Of a stretch of DNA of 64,000 nucleotides, positions 27,327 to 34,281 are shown piece after piece. This DNA is from Streptococcus parasanguinis. Its GTDB lineage: Bacteria > Bacillota > Bacilli > Lactobacillales > Streptococcaceae. A program made the translations under genes and the position numbers. The notes under the pieces are model-generated. The model ran no database searches and was not told the origin of the DNA. It was given only the letters and a program-made list of their open reading frames with translations. The DNA lies in NCBI RefSeq assembly GCF_019929185.1, contig NZ_JAHZPC010000008.1:16041-80040 (forward strand), written 5' to 3'. Position 1 is the first letter of the stretch; every line of letters starts with the position of its first letter.

Positions 27327-29171
27327 TTACTCAGACAAATGGTAAGAATAGCTTGCCACAACCACTTCTTCATGCCAACGAAGTGCGTACTTCAATTTCA
27401 AACTCATTTGGTTGTGGAGAATATTTTGCCAATGTTTTTTAGGAATGAATTGAGGGACTAAGACTGTGACAGTATTCCCTTTTTCTTTAGCTTCCTCAGA
27501 TACTTTAGAGACAAATTCAACTGTTGGTTGAATAATATCCCGGTAGCTCGTCATGACATTTTCAAAGCGAATATGAGGGAAATAGTGCTTAAATTCTTCT
27601 GCTACCTCTGCATCTTTAACCTTGGTTTCTTCCGTTGAGACGTGCATGGCTATCACATCGTTTCCTAGGCTATTTGCATAACTCATCGCTCCCACACTTA
27701 CCTGAGTGACATTTCCGACAAGGACAATCACGGTATTGCCCGCATAACTTGTCTTTTCGATCTTACCTCCCAAGCGCAATTGAGCCGCAACTTTATCATA
27801 GTGATTACGGATACTCAAGAACATCCAAAGCAAAAGACCAATAATAGGGAAGAAGGGCCAGATCTCACGCAGACGGAACAACAAGAGGATCAAGACAATC
27901 CCATAACAGATAGCTGCCCCAAGGATATTGGCAAGTGAATACTTGAGAAATCCTTTTTGATACTGGCGTTTCCAGTGGATCACCATCCCTGTTTGAGAAA
28001 GGGCAAAAGGAATGAAGACCCCAATGGTATAAAGCGGAATCAAACTTTCTGTTTGCCCATCAAAGATCAAGAGCAAGACAATCGCACCAATCGCCAAGGT
28101 CAAAATCCCATTGGAATAGCCCAGACGATCCCCTTTTTCCATATACATGTGTGGCATGTATTTGTTTTTAGCCATGTTAAAGGCCAACATTGGAAAGGCT
28201 GAGAACCCAGTATTCGCCGCAACTGCCAGGATCAAGGCTGTTGATAATTGGAAAACGTAGAAGAAGGCTTGTCCGACCGGAGAATTTCCTAAGATAGCTT
28301 GGGCCATTTGAGCTAGAGTTGTTACCCCTTTTGCTGGTACAACACCCACCCAGTAATTGAGGAAGGTAATCCCTGCAAACATGATCCCTAAAATCAAAGC
28401 CATGATGGTCAAGGTAGAGGCTGCATTCTTTGCTTTTGGTTTCTTAAAGAAAGGAACCGAATTGGAGATAGCTTCAACCCCTGTTAGGGAAGCTGATCCA
28501 CTCGTAAAGGCCCGCAACAAGAGAATGACACTAACCCCTGAAATGGTTTGACCCACATGAGCAGTCGCGTTATAGGCCAATTGACCAGTCAAAATTTGGA
28601 TCACACCATAGCCGATCAAGGCAATGGTACTGACAATGAAAAGGTAGACCGGAATCATCAAGGATGTTGCCGATTCGCGCAATCCCCTCAGGTTCATCAG
28701 CATCAAGACCAAGACCAACAAAATGGAAATGTGAAGATTATAAGGATGAAGAGAAGGGATCGCTGACGTGATAGCATCTGCACCGGAAGAAACAGATACT
28801 GCTACTGTCAGCATGTAGTCGACCAAGAGACTGCCACCAGCGATCAACCCCGCTTTCGGAGACAAATTCTCCGTAGTCACCATGTAGGCCCCTCCCCCTT
28901 GAGGATAGGCATGAATGACCTGGCGATAAGAAATCGTTAAACTGGCTAAGAGAACTAGAACCACAATCCCAATTGGAATGGACCACCAAATGGCTCCTGC
29001 TGATACGGTCATCAAGACCAGGATTACTTGCTCTGGACCATAGGCAATAGAAGAAAGTGCGTCACTAGAGAGCATGGCCAAGGCCTGCATTTTCCCTAAC
29101 AGCCCTCCTTCACCTTCTGCACCAGATTTCAACGGACGGCCAATAAACCATTTTTTCAATGTTGAAAACAT
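27327..29171 (-). CDS. kimA: KimA-type high-affinity potassium importer (APC superfamily)
   Basis: This 614-residue protein closely follows the pattern of Bacillus subtilis KimA (YdaO), a proton-coupled potassium importer inhibited by c-di-AMP. The start region (GRPLKS...LSSDALSSIAYGPEQ), YPQGGGAYMVT (about residue 90) and GVEAISNSVPFF (about residue 230) match. It has twelve membrane helices up to about residue 455, then a C-terminal cytoplasmic domain with a UspA-like fold, the likely c-di-AMP site. No c-di-AMP riboswitch fits the short leader; a hairpin lies 25 bases before the start. It is monocistronic. General annotation as amino-acid permease is the alternative. Confidence 0.82.
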   Translation of the reverse strand: MFSTLKKWFIGRPLKSGAEGEGGLLGKMQALAMLSSDALSSIAYGPEQVILVLMTVSAGAIWWSIPIGIVVLVLLASLTISYRQVIHAYPQGGGAYMVTTENLSPKAGLIAGGSLLVDYMLTVAVSVSSGADAITSAIPSLHPYNLHISILLVLVLMLMNLRGLRESATSLMIPVYLFIVSTIALIGYGVIQILTGQLAYNATAHVGQTISGVSVILLLRAFTSGSASLTGVEAISNSVPFFKKPKAKNAASTLTIMALILGIMFAGITFLNYWVGVVPAKGVTTLAQMAQAILGNSPVGQAFFYVFQLSTALILAVAANTGFSAFPMLAFNMAKNKYMPHMYMEKGDRLGYSNGILTLAIGAIVLLLIFDGQTESLIPLYTIGVFIPFALSQTGMVIHWKRQYQKGFLKYSLANILGAAICYGIVLILLLFRLREIWPFFPIIGLLLWMFLSIRNHYDKVAAQLRLGGKIEKTSYAGNTVIVLVGNVTQVSVGAMSYANSLGNDVIAMHVSTEETKVKDAEVAEEFKHYFPHIRFENVMTSYRDIIQPTVEFVSKVSEEAKEKGNTVTVLVPQFIPKKHWQNILHNQMSLKLKYALRWHEEVVVASYSYHLSE

Positions 29172-29184
29172 AAAAAACTCCTTG

Positions 29185-29224
29185 AAAAAAAGATCATGAG
29201 GCCGGGAATTCCCTGCCTCTTTTT
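29185..29224 (-). promoter_or_regulatory. Leader hairpin before kimA
   Basis: The palindrome GAGGC-N-GGGAATTCCC-N-GCCTC (29198-29219) is followed on the minus strand, after a 7-base gap, by seven T and then the kimA ribosome site. It could be an attenuator in the kimA leader. The same stem followed by TTTTT on the plus strand makes it equally a reverse-strand terminator. Confidence 0.4.
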
Positions 29225-29366
29225 CATAAAACAGGGGTTATTCTACTCCTTTTTTTCAAGACTGTCAACCGAAATTGTGAAAGTTTCATAATTTTTTCAT
29301 TCTTTCCTTTCCTTCTGCCTCCCATAGATAGGACCGTTTCTTTTCAATTTTTTCTAAGCAAAAAAC

Positions 29367-29541
29367 GAGGCTGGGACAAAAATCCTAGCCTTTCAATTAT
29401 TTTTGGATTGTCGAGCAAGACGCAGTGGTTGAGTGGGCTCTACTACGCTGATTTCATCAGCTTTTACAGCCCTACTCAACTGTGCGGAGGTGGGACGACG
29501 AAATCGAATTCTAACGAATGACCGATTTCTGTCCCACTCTC
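29367..29541 (+). repeat. ~175-bp three-hairpin repeat, copy A
   Basis: The element begins GAGGCTGGGACAAAAATCC and ends with GTCCCACTCTC. It holds three hairpins: AGGCTGGGA/TCCTAGCCT, a long TTGAGTGGGCT/AGCCCTACTCAA hairpin with GCTGAT/ATCAGC at its tip, and GTGGGAC/GTCCCAC with GAAATCG/CGATTTC. Nearly the same sequence occurs in reverse at 38862-39035 and again at 63930 to the window end. It fills most of the gap between kimA and the merR gene, lies right after the merR stop and may terminate it. The remaining gap bases 29225-29366 are AT-rich, with nothing else recognisable. Confidence 0.85.
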
Positions 29542-29547
29542 ACTTTT

Positions 29548-29955
29548 TTATTTCGGTTGATTTTCTACATAAGAAGCAATGACATCCGAAGTGTACTGGG
29601 CTGTACCAGCCCCAAACTTGTCGATGTTTCCCTTGAATTCTGGATTATAGACATAGCCTTTGCCAATATGGCCAAAAACCTCTATAGAGCAGTCAAATCC
29701 ATAGGTTCGAATCGCGTCTAACAGTTTGGCTGCTTGATCTTGGTTTTCATTTGCTGATACGGGTAGACCATCTTTGAGATTTTGCGACAAAGTTTGAAAA
29801 ACTTGGTTAAAGGCTCTTGTTGCCTCATCTTCTCGACCTTTTTGGCGTTCAAGCGCTTGGTTCATGACTTCTTGGCCATACTTGTCTACCGCCTCTTGAT
29901 GGTATTTTTGAGTATCTTGGTAGCTAAATCCAGTAAATTTTTCCTCAATTGTCAT
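29548..29955 (-). other. Possible internal translation unit (TipAS-only form)
   Basis: In frame with the MerR-TipAS gene, an ATG at 29955 lies 8 bases after AAAGGAG and would give a 135-residue protein consisting of just the TipAS domain (MTIEEKFTGF...). This copies the arrangement of Streptomyces tipA, where the short form sequesters ligand. It is inferred from the ribosome-site match only. Confidence 0.5.
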
Positions 29956-30288
29956 TTGTCTTTCTCCTTTTTGTTCTTGAATGGTTTTTTGCAAGGTGGA
30001 AATCAAGGTATCTAGACGTTCTCTTTCCTGAGTTAAATAGGTTAACTGCTTGGTTAAATGGGGCAATAAGTTAGACTTTTCTTCGGCTAAGAGTTCTGCT
30101 ATTTGGTCTAAAGAAAATCCTAGATACTTGTAGTAGAGAATCACCTGTAATCGTTCTAAATCTTCTTGACTGTATGTCCGATAGCCATTTTCAGATTTCA
30201 CAGGAACTAGAAGTCCTATCTTATCATAGTGGTGCAAGGTCTTGATAGAGACACCTGACAGCTCTGCAGCTTTTTTGATATGGTACAT
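29548..30288 (-). CDS. MerR family regulator with TipAS ligand domain
   Basis: This 246-residue protein has an N-terminal MerR winged helix (residues about 1-70, YHIKKAAELSGVSIKTLHHYDKIGLL), a coiled-coil linker and a C-terminal TipAS-type domain (about 112-246) that in Streptomyces binds cyclic thiopeptide antibiotics. The start at 30288 has AAGGAGG. The codon for Met112 at 29955 is preceded by AAAGGAGAAAG, so a free TipAS protein may also be made, as in Streptomyces TipA. The upstream promoter has the 19-bp spacer typical of MerR targets, which suggests autoregulation. No drug-resistance gene is adjacent on the same strand. Confidence 0.9.
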   Translation of the reverse strand: MYHIKKAAELSGVSIKTLHHYDKIGLLVPVKSENGYRTYSQEDLERLQVILYYKYLGFSLDQIAELLAEEKSNLLPHLTKQLTYLTQERERLDTLISTLQKTIQEQKGERQMTIEEKFTGFSYQDTQKYHQEAVDKYGQEVMNQALERQKGREDEATRAFNQVFQTLSQNLKDGLPVSANENQDQAAKLLDAIRTYGFDCSIEVFGHIGKGYVYNPEFKGNIDKFGAGTAQYTSDVIASYVENQPK

Positions 30289-30301
30289 GATTTCCTCCTT
30301 G

Positions 30302-30451
30302 TACTCAATAAAAATCAAAGAGCAAACTAGGAAGCTAGCCGCAGGTTGCTCAAAGCACTGCTTTGAGGTTGTAGATAGAACTGACGAAGTAAGTAACATA
30401 TATACGGTAAGGCGACGCTGACGTGGTTTGAATTTGATTTTCGAAGAGTAT
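30302..30451 (-). repeat. BOX element (boxA-boxC type)
   Basis: Read on the minus strand it begins ATACTCTTCGAAAATCAAAT and continues with the boxA hallmarks CCACGTCAGC, CGCCTTACCGTATATATG and GACTTCGTCAG-like sequence, then CTACAACCTCAAAGCAGTGC of boxC, ending with GATTTTTATTGAGTA. The whole is about 150 bp with no boxB. It sits between the merR promoter and the merR ribosome site, so it forms the untranslated leader of that gene. Confidence 0.88.
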
Positions 30452-30460
30452 TACAAGGAT

Positions 30461-30491
30461 AGTATAACCCCTCCCCTTAGGTCAGAGTCAA
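30461..30491 (-). promoter_or_regulatory. merR promoter with 19-bp spacer
   Basis: On the minus strand TTGACT (30486-30491) and TATACT (30461-30466) are 19 bp apart, the lengthened spacing at which MerR-type activators act. The spacer contains ACC...GGT half sites. It would produce a leader carrying the BOX element. Confidence 0.65.
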
Positions 30492-30519
30492 GACTTAACA
30501 TAAAAATAGTTTTATTTCA

Positions 30520-30560
30520 GAAAAAAAGCTTGAGTAGTTCCATTGCGTTTTACTCAAACC
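30520..30560 (-). terminator. Terminator after manA
   Basis: On the minus strand TTGAGTA and TACTCAA pair around a 12-base loop, followed by GC and seven T. It lies just after the manA stop codon. Confidence 0.8.
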
Positions 30561-30568
30561 CTTTGTTT

Positions 30569-31513
30569 TTATGGGTGACTTACAATCAATTCTAAACCTT
30601 GCCCTTCCAAAGTCCAAGATTCAACATCGCTTGGCAAGATAAAGTGACTTCCTTTTTGAATAGGATAATCCTTTCCATCTACAGTCAATTTTCCTTCTCC
30701 AGTTAAGACGCTCAATAAGCTGTAATCAGCGGTCTTTTCAAAATCAGCTTTTCCAGTCAGTTCCCACTTATAAACCGTAAAGAAATCACTTGCAACCAAG
30801 GTCGTCATCCGAAGATCATCGATCACAACTGTATCTGGATGGCTATTAGCTGGCTCCCCAATATTCAACACATCAATTGATTTTTCTAGATGAAGCTCTC
30901 GCAAATTTCCTTGAGCATCCTTGCGGTCAAAATCATAAACCCGGTAGGTGGTATCACTCGACTGTTGGGTTTCAAGAATCAAGATTCCAGAACCAATGGC
31001 GTGCATGGTTCCACTTGGCACATAGAAGAAATCTCCAGCCTTGACTGGAACTTTTGTCAGCAAGGCATCCCAGTTTTTATCTTCGATTTGCTGGCGGAGT
31101 TCTTCTTTTGACTCGGCATTGTGTCCATAGATAATCTCTGATCCTTCGTCAGCCGCAATCACATACCAACACTCGGTTTTTCCAAGTTCTCCCTCATGCT
31201 CCATGGCATAGGTATCATCCGGGTGCACCTGTACACTAAGCCAGTCGTTAGCATCCAAAATCTTTGTTAATAAAGGAAAGACAGGCTCTTTACGATTGCC
31301 GAATAATTCTCGGTGCTCTTGATAGAGCTGATCCAATCCCATTCCTTCGTATGGACCATTGGCCACTTTAGAAACGCCATGCGGATGGGCCGAAATCGCC
31401 CAAAATTCACCGACATGGTCACTCGGAATGTCGTAACCAAATTCCTCTTTTAGACGTGTTCCTCCCCAAATTTTTTCCTGCATCACTGAATGTAAAAATA
31501 ATGGTTGTACCAT
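30569..31513 (-). CDS. manA: Mannose-6-phosphate isomerase, class I
   Basis: This 314-residue zinc enzyme interconverts mannose 6-phosphate and fructose 6-phosphate. The cupin metal-site sequences are present: SVQVHPDDTYAM (about residue 86) with the histidine, KTECWYVI (about residue 105), and the later GTMHAIGSG (about residue 160). I set the start at the ATG at 31513, with GAGGAGG upstream, instead of an upstream in-frame start that would add 12 unlikely residues. The resulting length is the usual one for Gram-positive ManA. It is monocistronic and divergent from queG. Confidence 0.95.
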   Translation of the reverse strand: MVQPLFLHSVMQEKIWGGTRLKEEFGYDIPSDHVGEFWAISAHPHGVSKVANGPYEGMGLDQLYQEHRELFGNRKEPVFPLLTKILDANDWLSVQVHPDDTYAMEHEGELGKTECWYVIAADEGSEIIYGHNAESKEELRQQIEDKNWDALLTKVPVKAGDFFYVPSGTMHAIGSGILILETQQSSDTTYRVYDFDRKDAQGNLRELHLEKSIDVLNIGEPANSHPDTVVIDDLRMTTLVASDFFTVYKWELTGKADFEKTADYSLLSVLTGEGKLTVDGKDYPIQKGSHFILPSDVESWTLEGQGLELIVSHP

Positions 31514-31615
31514 AATATCCTCCTCACATTTCATGTTTCTATTATACAAAAAAAAGAAAGCTTTTGAAAGCCCTTCCTGATCGTTTCCTTTCTCGCCAGA
31601 AACTTTATTTTTGTG

Positions 31616-31621
31616 TATAAT
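31616..31621 (+). promoter_or_regulatory. Possible -10 element directly before queG
   Basis: TATAAT ends 7 bases before the ATG at 31629, which would put the transcript start at or next to the start codon. No good -35 is visible and no properly spaced ribosome site precedes the ATG. Confidence 0.35.
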
Positions 31622-31628
31622 GAAAGGG

Positions 31629-32768
31629 ATGACACTAAAAGAAAATATTATCCAACTGGCACATTCTATTGGGATTTCAAAAATTGGATTTACAACTGCT
31701 GATGACTTTGCTTATTTGGAAAAATCGCTCCGCTTGGCCGTTGAGGAAGGACGGAATTCTGGATTCGAGCATAAGAATATTGAAGAGCGCATCCACCCCA
31801 AATTAAGTCTCTCCTCCGCAAAGACGATCATCTCAATCGCTGTCGCCTACCCCCACAAACTCAAGCAACAACCTCAAAAAACAGCCTATAAAAGAGGAAA
31901 ATTCACGCCCAACAGCTGGGGATTAGACTACCATTATGTCCTTCAAGACAAGCTCAACCGCTTAGCTGCTGGAATTGAAGAAATGACGCAAGATTTTGAA
32001 TACAAAGGCATGGTCGATACTGGAGCACTGGTTGATACGGCTGTCGCCCAACGAGCTGGAATTGGCTTTATCGGAAAAAATGGCTTAGTCATTTCAAAAG
32101 AATACGGTTCTTACATGTTTTTGGGGGAATTGATTACCAATCTCGAAATTGAACCAGATCATCCTGTCGACTATGGTTGTGGAGACTGTCGACGTTGTTT
32201 AGATGCATGCCCAACCTCCTGCCTAATCGGAGATGGCTCTATGAATGCAAAACGCTGTTTGTCTTTCCAAACTCAGGACAAGGGCATGATGGACCTAGAA
32301 TTTCGCAAGAAAATTAAAACGGTCATCTATGGATGTGACATCTGTCAGATTAGCTGCCCTTATAACAAAGGGCTGGATAATCCCTTGGCAACAGAAATCG
32401 ATCCTGATCTGGCTCATCCAGAGTTGATTCCTTTTCTCGAGCTGTCAAACGGACAATTTAAGGAAAAATTCGGGCATGTTGCTGGAAGCTGGCGAGGCAA
32501 GAATATCCTCCAGCGCAATGCCATTATCGCACTAGCCAATGCCAATGACCGCTCAGCCATCCCTAAACTCCTGAACATCATCGAGACCTCGCAAAATCAG
32601 ATCCATATTGCAACGGCTATCTGGTCTTTAGGGCAACTGCTCCGTGAAGTCACTCCAGACCTTGTTGAGCTCTTACTGAATATCAAACATCCGACTAATG
32701 CTATCATAGAAGAACGAACTGCTTTCTTTGAAAAATTCGGCATTCAAGCAGTTTCACAGCTACAATGA
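31629..32768 (+). CDS. queG: Epoxyqueuosine reductase
   Basis: QueG (379 residues from 31629) reduces epoxyqueuosine in tRNA anticodons to queuosine, using cobalamin and two [4Fe-4S] clusters. The cluster motifs CGDCRRCLDACPTSC (about residue 185) and CDICQISCPYN (about residue 237) are intact, and the C-terminal region has HEAT-like repeats (AIIALANANDRSAIPKLL). The start is uncertain: ATG at 31620 and TTG at 31611 are in frame, but none has a well-placed ribosome site. The gene is convergent with the acetyltransferase gene across a shared terminator. Confidence 0.92.
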   Translation: MTLKENIIQLAHSIGISKIGFTTADDFAYLEKSLRLAVEEGRNSGFEHKNIEERIHPKLSLSSAKTIISIAVAYPHKLKQQPQKTAYKRGKFTPNSWGLDYHYVLQDKLNRLAAGIEEMTQDFEYKGMVDTGALVDTAVAQRAGIGFIGKNGLVISKEYGSYMFLGELITNLEIEPDHPVDYGCGDCRRCLDACPTSCLIGDGSMNAKRCLSFQTQDKGMMDLEFRKKIKTVIYGCDICQISCPYNKGLDNPLATEIDPDLAHPELIPFLELSNGQFKEKFGHVAGSWRGKNILQRNAIIALANANDRSAIPKLLNIIETSQNQIHIATAIWSLGQLLREVTPDLVELLLNIKHPTNAIIEERTAFFEKFGIQAVSQLQ

Positions 32769-32769
32769 A

Positions 32770-32803
32770 AAAAACACTAAGATTGTAACCTTAGTGTTTT
32801 TTT
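32770..32803. terminator. Bidirectional terminator between queG and the acetyltransferase gene
   Basis: AACACTAAG and CTTAGTGTT form a 9-bp stem with a 7-base loop, flanked by an A run and a T run. The stop codon of the minus-strand gene lies inside it. Confidence 0.9.
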
Positions 32804-33417
32804 AGTTCCTTCAAGAAATACCAGCTCCCCATTTCTACATGGTTAAAGCTAATCTCGTTAGAGTAGACTTCCTTGTAGCCATTTTTGGTATAAAAATAGA
32901 CATTTCCCTTCGTATTGGTATAAAAGGCTAGTTTTTCTCCTTTAACCTCTTCCAAGAAAGGCTCAATTCCCTCTGTCATAAAGCGACTGCCATAGCCCTG
33001 CCGTTGGTGTTTAGGGGCGACAGCGAGAAGCATTAAATACCAATCAAAGTCTACATTTTGCTCCAATTCCTTATCCGTGTCCTCCATAAATTTAAAGTAG
33101 GCCAACATATTCTTCAAGGAAATAAACTTGAGCAAACCCAATCCCCCATTTAAGAGATAGGCTCGAAAAGGAATCGGTCCCTTTTGTAACAAGGCAACTG
33201 CATAAATTTCATCGTTCTTTTCTGCTACAAGGCAAATATGGTGCTTGAGAAAAACCTTTACCAAGATGCGCATCATTGCCTCAACAAAGGCAGGATACTT
33301 CTTGGGATCACGTACCAAATCCTTGATGACTTTTAAAAATAGATACTCCTCAAAGGCTGTACTGGCTACTCGAACCACCTGATCCAGATCTGCTTTTTCT
33401 GCTTTTCTGTACTTCAT
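32791..33417 (-). CDS. GNAT family N-acetyltransferase
   Basis: This 208-residue protein has the GNAT fold core, with the acetyl-CoA-binding motif A around residues 130-155 (LLAVAPKHQRQGYGSRFM, which includes the Q/RxxGxG/A pyrophosphate loop) and a C-terminal FYTKNGYKEV strand. It begins MKYRKAEKADLDQV, as is common for this family. The substrate is unknown. The gene is alone on its strand, between queG and the PAP2 gene. Confidence 0.82.
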   Translation of the reverse strand: MKYRKAEKADLDQVVRVASTAFEEYLFLKVIKDLVRDPKKYPAFVEAMMRILVKVFLKHHICLVAEKNDEIYAVALLQKGPIPFRAYLLNGGLGLLKFISLKNMLAYFKFMEDTDKELEQNVDFDWYLMLLAVAPKHQRQGYGSRFMTEGIEPFLEEVKGEKLAFYTNTKGNVYFYTKNGYKEVYSNEISFNHVEMGSWYFLKELKKH

Positions 33418-33500
33418 CTTCTCTCCTATTCTAAATCTACCTTCCAGTATACACTATCTTTCACCCTTACACAAAGGTCAATTTTTAGGAATTTGTTCAT

Positions 33501-34016
33501 TCAAACCAGCAAAAAGAGTCCTCCCCAGACGAGCCCCAATCCCCAAGCAACGAGAACGTCCTTGGGATAATGAACCCCTCCAAGAACTCGGACAAGGGCT
33601 AATAGAAGAGATAGGAGCATCGAGCACATTCCAAACGGAAGCGACAACTGACAGACACACATAGAAATAATGGTCGCCGAAAATACATGTCGGCTAGGAA
33701 AGGAATGTCCGGATGAATTCTTTTCTAATAATGGTTGAATCTCCCACTTCTCATAAGGTCTCGGAACATTGACCCAATGACGAAAGATGCTAAACAAGAC
33801 AAAACCCGAAGCAGGGATCCAGATAAAAGGCCAGATTTCTCCCATTGAAGTTTTCTTAAAAAACAGCCAACAAAAGACCAGGCCGTAGATGCCTGGCATG
33901 GCGAACGTCAGGATTCGATTCATCCTTTGAAGAACCTGCACACGACGTGGCTTTCTCGTAAAAGGCAGGGTTAGCCAACGATAAAATTTCAGATAATCTT
34001 GAAGATTGGGCTTCAT
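33501..34016 (-). CDS. PAP2 family phosphatase
   Basis: This 171-residue membrane protein has about five membrane helices and the PAP2 signature: NVPRPYEKW (about residue 82), SSGHSFPSRHVFSA (about residue 102) and RVLGGVHYPKDV (about residue 150), which carry the phosphatase Arg, His and His-Asp residues. Such enzymes dephosphorylate lipid phosphates, for example undecaprenyl pyrophosphate or phosphatidylglycerol phosphate. The start at 34016 is chosen from the AGGAG spacing over an upstream ATG at 34037. The gene is monocistronic, with the substrate not identifiable. Confidence 0.88.
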   Translation of the reverse strand: MKPNLQDYLKFYRWLTLPFTRKPRRVQVLQRMNRILTFAMPGIYGLVFCWLFFKKTSMGEIWPFIWIPASGFVLFSIFRHWVNVPRPYEKWEIQPLLEKNSSGHSFPSRHVFSATIISMCVCQLSLPFGMCSMLLSLLLALVRVLGGVHYPKDVLVAWGLGLVWGGLFLLV

Positions 34017-34201
34017 GTTGGCACTCCTGTCTATCATCTCGTTTTTGTACTACTAGTATACGCGATCCTAAGAAAGCCTGTCAAGCCAGGCTTCTTTTTT
34101 ATCCTCTCTTTCTTCTTTTTAACATTAGAAGCGATCTATTTTTGACGCTTTGTCATTTTTCTGTACCTAAGAATCGTCTTTCCCATCCCTTCTTCCAGCA
34201 T

Positions 34202-34250
34202 AAAAAATAGGATAGAAGCACATAGAATTGCCTTCTATCCTATTTTTTTA
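34202..34250. terminator. Terminator after the ABC exporter operon
   Basis: AAAATAGGATAGAAG pairs with CTTCTATCCTATTTT around a loop of about 13 bases, with T or A runs on either side. It is a strong structure about 30 bases after the stop codon of the second exporter subunit. Confidence 0.88.
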
Positions 34251-34281
34251 CTTTACATTTCACAAGCCTTGTATCTTGATT

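Noticed and set aside
29367..29541. Possible coding content in the ~175-bp repeat
   Set aside because: Open frames in it are short, differ between copies and have no ribosome site; the hairpins explain the sequence better.
30289..30399. N-terminal extension of the MerR regulator
   Set aside because: It would be translated BOX sequence; the strong AAGGAGG is at 30288.
34070..34100. Terminator-like hairpin AAGCCTG/CAGGCTT followed by TTTTTT on the plus strand
   Set aside because: No plus-strand gene or promoter ends there; it may be accidental or belong to the PAP2 promoter region on the other strand.
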